NCBI GenBank assembly: GCA_035315065.1
Contig: DATFYM010000067.1
Span: forward strand, 1-64,000
Direction of reading: 5' to 3'
Origin: DATFYM01 sp035315065
GTDB taxonomy: Bacteria; Acidobacteriota; Terriglobia; UBA7540
Length of the DNA stretch: 64,000 nt
Part shown: positions 57,500-64,000 of the stretch, one piece after another
Layout of the letters: every line of letters starts with the position of its first letter
Position numbering within the stretch: position 1 is the first letter of the stretch
Position numbers and translations under genes: made by a program
Notes under the pieces: model-generated
What the model was told of the DNA's origin: nothing
Databases searched by the model: none
The model's input: the letters and a program-made list of their open reading frames with translations, nothing else

Positions 57500-57785
57500 G
57501 GCCGGGCGAGCTTCTCTATGACGACATTGGTCACATCCGTGGTGGTCGAGCAGCCGCTGAGGTCGGGTGCGCGCGCGCGGCCTTCCTTCAAACGGCACGC
57601 ACGGCCATTTCCAGCGCCGGCGCCGTCACATGCGCGAACGCCCCAGCAAGCCGCCATGGTTTCGAAGGGGAAAGCCCCGGATCGGAACCACGTCTGCCTT
57701 ACCCTTGCTTTTTCGATCCCAGCTTGACACTCCTGTTAACCTTGGGACGGAGCTTGCGCCGGCCCCCCAAGGCCCGAGGAGGATT

Positions 57786-59240
57786 GTGGCTTTCAGTTGG
57801 CTTGATCTGGCTATCGTCGTCGCCTATCTCATCGCCATCACGGCGTTCGGCGCCCACTTTCGCAAGAGCCAGCACACCTTGCGCGACTACTTCCTCGGCG
57901 GGCGGCGGCTTCCCTGGTGGGCCATTGCCTTCTCGGTGGTTTCGGCTGAGACCAGCATTCTCACCATCATCAGTACGCCCGGCATCGCCTATCATTCCAA
58001 CCTGGCCTTCCTGCAACTGGTGCTTGGATATCTGGTGGGGCGCGTGGTGGTGAGTTTCCTCCTGATCCCCCGCTATTTCGCGGGCGAATTGTTCACCGCC
58101 TATCAGCTCATTGAGAAGCGCTTCGGACCCCGGCTCAAGGTGTTCACCGCCGGACTCTTTCTCAGCTCGCGCGCCCTGGCGGAGGGCGTGCGCGTCTTCG
58201 CCATCTCCATCGTGATTGGAGTCATCTTCAAAACCGGCGTGCTGCCGTCGGTGCTCATCATCACCGCGCTCACTCTCTTTTACACCTTTGAAGGCGGCCT
58301 GACGGCGGTGATCTGGACCGACGTGATTCAGTTGCTCATCTACCTCACCGGCACGATGGTAGCGCTCTTCGTGGCCCTGCACGGGATTCCCGGCGGGTGG
58401 CAGTCCGTCGTCCAAGTGGCGAGCCAGCACGGAGGCAAATTCACTGTCTTCGACTTCCATTTCAACTGGTGGCAGCCGTACCTCTTCTGGTCCGGCCTCG
58501 TCGGCGGCACCTTCCTCACCATGGCCAGTCACGGCACCGACCAGTTGATTGTGCAGCGGCTTCTCGCGGCGCGCAGCCAGCGCGAGAGCCAGACGGCGTT
58601 GCTGGCCAGCGGCCTGGTGATTCTCTTCCAGTTCAGCCTCTTCCTGGTGGTGGGAGTGGCCCTTTACGCCTTCTATCTGTGGCACACTCCATCGACGCCG
58701 TTCGGCCGTCCTGACCGTATCTTCCCTACCTTTGTCGCCACCGAGTTGCCGCGCGGCCTCGCCGGATTACTGATCGCCGCCATCATTGCCGCGGCCATGT
58801 CCAATCTGAGCGCGGCCTTCAACTCGCTTGCCTCGAGTTCGGTGGTGGACTTCTACAAGCCTTTTTTCCGTCCCCACGCCGATGAAGCCCATTATCTGCG
58901 GGTCTCACGCGGATTGACGCTCGCGTGGGGAGGCGTGCTGGTGGTGATCGCACTGGCAGCGCAGCACCTCCACGAAAGCGTGCTCGAGTTGGCGCTCACT
59001 ATCGCTTCCGTTCCCTACGGCGCCATGCTGGGGATCTTCCTGCTGGGCGTGCTCACCAGGAAGGTGACGGAGCGAGGCGCTTTGATTGGAGCCGGTCTGG
59101 GCCTGGCGGCCCTGTGCACTGTGGTCGTCGGCAACGCCCTCGATCTGTTCTCGCTCGCCTGGACGTGGTACGTTGCCATAGGCGCGCTGGTTACTTTTGG
59201 TGGCGGGGTTTTAAGTTCTCAGAAGGTGTGGAAGAATTAA
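57786..59240 (+). CDS. Sodium:solute symporter (SSS family)
   Basis: A 484-residue transporter of the SSS family with about 13 helices. FGAHFRKSQHTLRDYFLGGRRLPWWAIAFSVVSAETS at the start is diagnostic, as is the later IAAIIAAAMSNLSAAFNSLASSSVVDFYKP. It imports a solute with Na+; the substrate is unknown (sugars, acetate, proline and iodide are known in the family). GTG at 57786 follows AGGAGG (57777-57782) closely. An in-frame extension to 57567 would add basic residues from repeat-like DNA and is rejected. The last five residues (KVWKN) and the TAA stop are encoded by the edge of a 150-bp hairpin repeat. Confidence 0.9.
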   Translation: MAFSWLDLAIVVAYLIAITAFGAHFRKSQHTLRDYFLGGRRLPWWAIAFSVVSAETSILTIISTPGIAYHSNLAFLQLVLGYLVGRVVVSFLLIPRYFAGELFTAYQLIEKRFGPRLKVFTAGLFLSSRALAEGVRVFAISIVIGVIFKTGVLPSVLIITALTLFYTFEGGLTAVIWTDVIQLLIYLTGTMVALFVALHGIPGGWQSVVQVASQHGGKFTVFDFHFNWWQPYLFWSGLVGGTFLTMASHGTDQLIVQRLLAARSQRESQTALLASGLVILFQFSLFLVVGVALYAFYLWHTPSTPFGRPDRIFPTFVATELPRGLAGLLIAAIIAAAMSNLSAAFNSLASSSVVDFYKPFFRPHADEAHYLRVSRGLTLAWGGVLVVIALAAQHLHESVLELALTIASVPYGAMLGIFLLGVLTRKVTERGALIGAGLGLAALCTVVVGNALDLFSLAWTWYVAIGALVTFGGGVLSSQKVWKN

Positions 59241-59388
59241 ACACAGAGGCGCAGAGACACAGAGAAAGAGGGAGAAGATCACATGAGACAGTCGTTTGTT
59301 TCCAGAACGTTTCTCAATTTTTCTCTGTGCCTCTGTGTCTCTGTGTTGGAAGCGCCTTCGTAATTACTTCACACCTTCTTGAGAACTG
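59214..59388. repeat. 150-bp hairpin family, copy F
   Basis: The most complete copy. Terminal sequences AGTTCTCAGAAGGTGTGG and CACACCTTCTTGAGAACT are inverted repeats. The arms GAATTAAACACAGAGGCGCA and CTGTGCCTCTGTGTCTCTGT pair; the loop has GACAGTCGTTTGTTTCCAG. The stop codon of the symporter gene is inside its left edge; the permease ATG is 12 bases beyond its right edge. Confidence 0.9.
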
Positions 59389-59400
59389 AAAAACTTTCCC

Positions 59401-60792
59401 ATGGCCCAACGCAACGAACTCGTCAAAGGCCTTGGCCTCTACGGCGCCACCTCGGTGGTGGCCGGGACCATGATCGGCACTGCCATTTTCCTGGTGCCCA
59501 GCGACATGTTGCGCGCCGTGGGCACGCCCCTCATGGTGCTCGCGGTGTGGATCTTCGCCGGCATTCTGAGCCTTTTCGGCGCGCTCGGCTACGCGGAATT
59601 GGGGGCGGCGATTCCCGAAGCGGGCGGCGAGTACGTCTACCTGCATCGCGCCTACGGTCCGCTGCTCGGTTTTCTCTACGGCTGGACCCAGTTCCTGGTG
59701 GCCAAGTCTACTTCCATCGCCACCATCTCCACCGGCTTTCTGCTCTATCTGGCCTACTTCTTCCCGCAGCTTGGCAGCGTGATCTTCCGGCAGACCTTCA
59801 CCGTTGCCGGCCATTCCCTGGTCTTCAACCTGACGGGCATCCAGATCGGCGCCGTCGCCATGATTGCGCTGCTCTCGGTGGTCAACACCCTGGGCGTGCG
59901 CAAGAGTGGCGCCGTGCAGACCGCGTTCACCGTCTCCAAGCTCCTGGTGCTGGCGGTGATCATCGTCCTCGGCCTCACGCTGGGTCACGGGTCGTTCGGG
60001 AATTTCCGTGGTCTCCAGGGCGGGACTCCGCACGCCGTCCCGCTAGGCGGGGTCGCCGCCTTCGGGCTTGCCACCGTCTCCGCGCTCTGGGCCTATGACG
60101 GCTGGAACAACCTGAGCATGGTGGCCGGTGAAGTGGAGAACCCGCAGCGCAATATACCGGTGGCACTGATCTTCGGCTCGCTGCTGGTCGGTGTGGTCTA
60201 CCTGCTGGTGAACATCGCCTACTTTTATCTTCTCACCCCGGCCCAGGTTCTCGCCACCAGCACCATTGCCGCCGATGCCACCCGGCGGTTTCTCGGCCAA
60301 GCCGGCGGCGCCTTCGTCGCCATCGGCGTGATGATCTCCACCTTTGCCACTCTGAACGGCTCCATCCTCTCCGGCTCGCGCATTCCTTACGCGCAGGCGC
60401 GCGACGGCCTGTTCCCCAAATCTCTGGCGGCGGTCCAGCCGCGCTTTCACACCCCGGCGGCTTCCATTGCTGCGCAGGCGGTGGTCGCTGGGCTCTTCGC
60501 GCTCACCGGACAATACCGCGGCCTTTACACCAAGGCGATCTTCTCCGAATGGGTGTTCTACGCCCTGGTCACCGCCGGCGTCTTTGTCCTCCGCCGTCGC
60601 GAGCCGGCGCTTCCTCGCCCTTACCGGACCTGGGGATACCCGCTGGTGCCCGCGGCGTTTGTGACCATCGCCGTGCTGTTTCTGGCCAATACTTTCTTTC
60701 AGCAGCGCGCCGACCTGCTGTGGTGCCTCGCCCTCATGGGCAGCGGGATCCCAGCCTACTACCTCTGGAACCTGTGGCGGCGGTCACGGTAG
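59401..60792 (+). CDS. APC-family amino acid permease
   Basis: A 463-residue permease with about 12-14 helices. The N-terminal LGLYGATSVVAGTMIGTAIFLVP is the APC helix-1 motif, and GYAELGAAIPEAGGEYVYLHRAYG is the LAT-type sequence. LWAYDGWNNLSMVAGEVENPQRNIP is diagnostic of the LAT/CAT branch. It exchanges or imports amino acids. It follows the symporter on the same strand, with a hairpin repeat between, and may be an unrelated neighbour. No Shine-Dalgarno sequence of normal quality is visible before ATG 59401. Confidence 0.9.
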   Translation: MAQRNELVKGLGLYGATSVVAGTMIGTAIFLVPSDMLRAVGTPLMVLAVWIFAGILSLFGALGYAELGAAIPEAGGEYVYLHRAYGPLLGFLYGWTQFLVAKSTSIATISTGFLLYLAYFFPQLGSVIFRQTFTVAGHSLVFNLTGIQIGAVAMIALLSVVNTLGVRKSGAVQTAFTVSKLLVLAVIIVLGLTLGHGSFGNFRGLQGGTPHAVPLGGVAAFGLATVSALWAYDGWNNLSMVAGEVENPQRNIPVALIFGSLLVGVVYLLVNIAYFYLLTPAQVLATSTIAADATRRFLGQAGGAFVAIGVMISTFATLNGSILSGSRIPYAQARDGLFPKSLAAVQPRFHTPAASIAAQAVVAGLFALTGQYRGLYTKAIFSEWVFYALVTAGVFVLRRREPALPRPYRTWGYPLVPAAFVTIAVLFLANTFFQQRADLLWCLALMGSGIPAYYLWNLWRRSR

Positions 60793-60800
60793 GGAGACGC

Positions 60801-60903
60801 CTGCGCGAAGCGCCTTGGAGTGCGGCGGCTTGACGCCGCCTTGGCATCCGATCGACGAAGAATGGCGGCGTCAAGCCGCCGCACTCCAAGGCGCTTCGCG
60901 CAG
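60801..60903. repeat. Perfect 40-bp inverted repeat
   Basis: The arms 60801-60840 and 60864-60903 are exactly complementary over all 40 bases; the loop is 23 bases (60841-60863). The arms contain GGAGTGCGGCGGCTTGACGC, a type of GC palindromic element. It starts nine bases after the permease stop codon. Confidence 0.95.
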
Positions 60904-61069
60904 GTTCATTCGTTCTGGCGCCGAGCGTGGCAGGATCGCGCCCAAGCAGCCACAGGAGGTCGCGGAATGGCCTATGGCAAAATTCTCCTGGTTGGCAGAT
61001 CATGGTCGGTTACAATTTGCGCTGGCGATTCCGATGGCCACGCTACAGCTTTCACGCTAGGTTCGCGCC

Positions 61070-62767
61070 ATGTCCCAGTCTCCAAACCCGGCCGCGCCGC
61101 CGCAGTTGGCGCGGCTGCTTGCGCTGGCCACTGAGTTTCTCAGGGCCGGGCGACCAGCCGATGCGATCGCGCCGTTGCGCGATGCCGCGCGGCTGCAACC
61201 GTCCAATCCCACCATCCAGCACGATCTCGGCCTCGCCTGCCTCGAGGTCGGCCGCGTACCGGATGCCATCGCGGCATTCGAGCGGGCCGTCGCCAGCAAC
61301 CCGCGCTACGCCGATGCCTATTTCCGCCTGGGAATCGCCTTGGAGAAGCTGGGCAATGCCGGCGGGGCAATCGTGGCGTATGGCCGCGCCACTGAGCTGC
61401 TCCCATCCCTGACCGAGGCGTGGTTCCGCGCCGGCGCCCTAGCCTATACACTGGGCGATCGCGACGAGGCGATCATCTATTTCCACCGCGCGGCGGCGAC
61501 CGGAGGTAACACCAGCTTCGGCCGCCTTGGCAAGGCGCGGGCGCTGCTGACCGCGGATCACAATCAGGAAGCCGAACGGGTGCTGCGACAGACGCTGGCG
61601 CTCGACCCGAGCAACGCCATGGCGCATGATCTGCTGGGCAATCTGCTCTCGGAGTTCGGCCGTTTCGACGAGGCCCGCGAATGCTTCCAACGTGCGATCG
61701 CGATCGCGCCGCTGCTGGCGGGAAGCTACTACGATCTGGTCCGGTGTCGCCCCGTCACGAGCGATGACGACGGTCTGCTTCAACGGATGGAAGCCGCCCT
61801 GGCCACGCCGGGGCTGGAAGCGGCCCAACGCCTGCGAATTCAACTCGCGATCGGCAAGGCGGCGGAGGACCTTGGCGACTACGCCTTGGCCATGCAGCAT
61901 TTCGACGCCGCCGACGCGGTGCGCCGGGGCTCTCGGTCGTTCGACTCGGCCGCGTTCTCCATCGAGATCGACCGTCTGATTGCCCGCTGCACACCCGAAT
62001 TGATCGCGCGGGCGCCCGAACTCGGCAACTGCGATGCGACGCCGGTGCTGATCATCGGCATGCCGCGGTCCGGCACAACTCTCGTCGAGCAGATCGTCTC
62101 CATGCATCCCGAGGTCGGGGCGGGCGACGAGTTGCATTTCTGGAACGAGCGCGGGGCGGCGTGGCACCGCTCCGGCGCGGCCGGGAACGAGACGGCGTTC
62201 CTCGGCAAGGCGGCGGCAGACTATCTCGACGTGCTGCGCGCGACCGCGCCGATGGCGGCGCGAGTGACCGACAAGATGCCGTTCAACTTCCTCTGGGCCG
62301 GGCTGATCCACCTGGCATTCCCGCACGCCCTCATCATCCACTGCCGCCGCGCTGCAGTCGACACGGCGCTGTCGATCCATCAAACTCATTTCCATCCGAG
62401 CCTGGCGTTTCCGACCGGAGGCGCCGATCTGGTGGCGTATTTCCGCAGCTACCAGCGGCTCATCGACCATTGGCGGAGCGTGCTGCCGGCGGATCGCTTC
62501 ATCGAGGTCGATTACGAGGACCTGACACGCGCGCCCGAACCAGTCATCCGGCGGATCATCGCGGCCTGCGGCCTGGCGTGGCACGACGCGTGCCTGCGCC
62601 CCGAATGCAATCCGCGGGCTGTGAAGACCCCCAGCAAGTGGCAGGCCCGGCAGCCGATCTATCGCACCTCCGTCGCGCGCTGGCGACGCTACGAACCCTG
62701 GCTGGGGCCCCTGCGCGCGCTCGTCGACGACGGGTCGGAACTGGACGCGGGCATCGCCCGATCGTGA
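61070..62767 (+). CDS. TPR-repeat sulfotransferase
   Basis: A 565-residue protein. The first 300 residues contain about seven tetratricopeptide repeats (for example QHDLGLACLEVGRVPDAIAAFERAVASNPRYADAYFRLGIALEKLG). The C-terminal sulfotransferase domain begins near residue 322, with the PAPS-binding loop VLIIGMPRSGTTLVEQIVS and the downstream KMPFNFLWAGLI. It moves sulfate from PAPS onto an unknown acceptor; the TPR array probably binds protein. The ATG at 61070 lacks a strong ribosome binding site. The gene lies beyond the perfect inverted repeat and shows no word hairpins around it. Confidence 0.87.
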   Translation: MSQSPNPAAPPQLARLLALATEFLRAGRPADAIAPLRDAARLQPSNPTIQHDLGLACLEVGRVPDAIAAFERAVASNPRYADAYFRLGIALEKLGNAGGAIVAYGRATELLPSLTEAWFRAGALAYTLGDRDEAIIYFHRAAATGGNTSFGRLGKARALLTADHNQEAERVLRQTLALDPSNAMAHDLLGNLLSEFGRFDEARECFQRAIAIAPLLAGSYYDLVRCRPVTSDDDGLLQRMEAALATPGLEAAQRLRIQLAIGKAAEDLGDYALAMQHFDAADAVRRGSRSFDSAAFSIEIDRLIARCTPELIARAPELGNCDATPVLIIGMPRSGTTLVEQIVSMHPEVGAGDELHFWNERGAAWHRSGAAGNETAFLGKAAADYLDVLRATAPMAARVTDKMPFNFLWAGLIHLAFPHALIIHCRRAAVDTALSIHQTHFHPSLAFPTGGADLVAYFRSYQRLIDHWRSVLPADRFIEVDYEDLTRAPEPVIRRIIAACGLAWHDACLRPECNPRAVKTPSKWQARQPIYRTSVARWRRYEPWLGPLRALVDDGSELDAGIARS

Positions 62768-62993
62768 TTGGACTGAAGCAGCCCACCTCACTTGAAAAGC
62801 ACGAAGACAACGTCCACGAAACAGACTCTGCCTAACGTGGAGTTGCACACGTCACAATTAACGGGAATTTCATCCGATCGTCAAAAAACTGTCATTGTTC
62901 GTTTGTTAAAATTCCAGACCGCGATGTGCAGGGGGCTGGTTGTATTTCCACCCCGACCTCGCACGGCCTATCCCAAAATCCAAGGAGGAAAAC

Positions 62994-64000
62994 ATGTCTC
63001 GAAACACGTCTCGAAATAAGAAGTCTCGAAATAAGAAGTCTCGAAATAAGTTTCGAAATGAGTCTCGGATCAACCCTCTGCGTCCGCTCGCCACCGGCCT
63101 GCTGGCGGCGGGGCTGAGCCTTCCGGCGTCCGCCGCTGCTCAGTCCAAGCTGTACCCGACCTACGTCACCGGCCCGCAGCCGAACGGCTCGTGGGTGGTC
63201 AGCGATGGCCAGATCATCACCCCAGCCGGCACCCAAGTCAACCTCGGCATCCGGGTCCGCGCGAAGGCCATCGCGCTGAACCCCAAGGTCCACACTCACA
63301 CCGCCGCCGTCCTCACCTTGGGTACGTCGGCGAGCGATGGCAACGGAGCCGTCGAGGTGTTCGACACCCGCACCGGCGTTGTCCTGCAGAACTACCTCCC
63401 GTTCGGACAGGATCCGAGCGGCAGCTATAGCGGCATAGCCTATTCGGCGGACGGCAAGCATCTGGTGTTCAGCCAGGACAGTAGTAATGTCACCATCGCC
63501 AAGGTCACGGAAGAGGGCTTGCTGGAAGACGACTCCCAGATCAGCGTGCCGCCGAACAATGCCTTCATCGACTGCTTTCCGAACAGCCCTCCAGCCTCTT
63601 ATGGCAACCCCTGCGGCTCGTTCTATAGTCCGAGCACTTCTTATCCCGGCGGCCTCGCGCTCTCCCAGGATGGCAAGAGCGCCTACGCCCTGCTGAACCA
63701 GAACGATACGCTCGCCAAGATCGACCTGACCGCGACGACGCCGGTGCAGGGTGAGCAGATCCGGGTCGGCAACGCGCCGCACAGCATCGTGATCGACAGC
63801 AACGGCGCGACCGCCTACGTCAGCAACGAGGGTGGCCGGGCCGCTACGGAGGCGGACTTCCAGATCAACTCCGCCGGCACTGAAATCGTCGCCGACCCGG
63901 TGGTGGGCGCCGCGATCACCGGTACCGTTTCGGTGGTTGATCTGGCCTCGATGAACGTCACCGCGACCATCTCGACCGGTCTGCACCCGACCGGGATGGC
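62994..64000 (+). CDS. Exported YVTN beta-propeller protein (partial)
   Basis: The first 335 residues of a secreted protein; it runs off the window. AAGGAGG (62982-62988) precedes ATG 62994. The N-terminus is unusual: SRNTSRNKKSRNKKSRNKFR is a tandem repeat of SRNKK from repeated TCTCGAAATAAGAAG DNA, before a signal core (PLATGLLAAGLSLPASAAA). The mature part has 40-residue YVTN-type blades (SGIAYSADGKHLVFSQDS, GLALSQDGKSAYALLNQND, SIVIDSNGATAYVSNEGG). Such propellers are often extracellular, and C-terminal phosphoesterase domains are common; that part is not visible here. Confidence 0.85.
   Translation, partial: MSRNTSRNKKSRNKKSRNKFRNESRINPLRPLATGLLAAGLSLPASAAAQSKLYPTYVTGPQPNGSWVVSDGQIITPAGTQVNLGIRVRAKAIALNPKVHTHTAAVLTLGTSASDGNGAVEVFDTRTGVVLQNYLPFGQDPSGSYSGIAYSADGKHLVFSQDSSNVTIAKVTEEGLLEDDSQISVPPNNAFIDCFPNSPPASYGNPCGSFYSPSTSYPGGLALSQDGKSAYALLNQNDTLAKIDLTATTPVQGEQIRVGNAPHSIVIDSNGATAYVSNEGGRAATEADFQINSAGTEIVADPVVGAAITGTVSVVDLASMNVTATISTGLHPTGM

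Noticed and set aside
57567..57785. Longer start for the symporter
   Set aside because: The added residues are basic and unlike any symporter N-terminus; GTG 57786 with AGGAGG fits the first helix.
1..64000. tRNA or rRNA genes
   Set aside because: I looked for tRNA arm motifs and rRNA-like sequence by eye and saw none; a covariance search was not possible.

Overview
The window looks like a chromosome segment of a soil-type Acidobacteriota bacterium. Several things point there: high G+C coding DNA, many Tat-exported Gfo/Idh/MocA proteins and glycosidases, an expanded-family protein with the KSTGP...KHG signature, LpxD (so a Gram-negative envelope), and gene gaps packed with short-word palindromes. 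This is inference from protein families; no rRNA or tRNA gene was seen. Almost all of the window is well-packed chromosome, with one accessory patch at about 50.2-56.8 kb.

Layout. 0.9-3.4 kb: two proteins of unknown function. 3.9-8.1 kb (+): a Tat-exported oxidoreductase, a metallophosphoesterase and an exported dienelactone hydrolase. 8.4-28.7 kb is a long run of minus-strand genes. It holds a nucleoside/nucleotide group (cytidine deaminase, Nudix hydrolase, nucleoside hydrolase), an RND efflux pump with its adaptor, a MidA-like methyltransferase, a macrodomain protein, and an aromatic-acid cluster. The cluster has the three subunits of a 4-hydroxybenzoyl-CoA reductase (hcrBAC-like), a BoxB-like diiron epoxidase, two crotonase-fold enzymes, a rhodanese, a Mug DNA glycosylase, a class-I glutamine amidotransferase and a TetR regulator with a palindrome beside its start. 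29-35 kb: a TonB-like membrane fusion, three exported or membrane proteins of unknown function, lpxD, and a frameshifted TolC-type gene. 35.5-50.2 kb: an AidB-like dehydrogenase, a P1-family peptidase, two sugar-related exported enzymes, a CsxA-like GH2 exo-glucosaminidase, a Gly/Tyr-rich exported protein, a GH3 beta-glucosidase, and a sigma factor with a probable membrane anti-sigma factor. 50.2-56.8 kb: gene-poor DNA with repeat debris, a methyltransferase, an integrase remnant, a two-gene ATPase/TOPRIM defence-like operon, an exported beta-propeller glycosidase, a decayed HTH antitoxin and an intact DUF433/PIN-like toxin-antitoxin pair. 56.8-64 kb: an isoprenylcysteine-methyltransferase-like protein, a sodium:solute symporter, an APC permease, a TPR-sulfotransferase and the start of a YVTN beta-propeller protein that runs off the window.

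The most unusual feature is the intergenic DNA. Most gene gaps hold hairpins whose arms are strings of 5-8 base quasi-repeats (for example GTAGAC, GATTGAC, CATTGAGT, AGCTGAT, GGCAGT). Different word families are nested inside each other's loops. A separate ~150 bp family with variable arms and a conserved ~30 base loop occurs six times. In several places these elements supply stop or start codons, or coding sequence, for neighbouring genes. A short GC-rich palindrome also sits in frame inside two unrelated genes.
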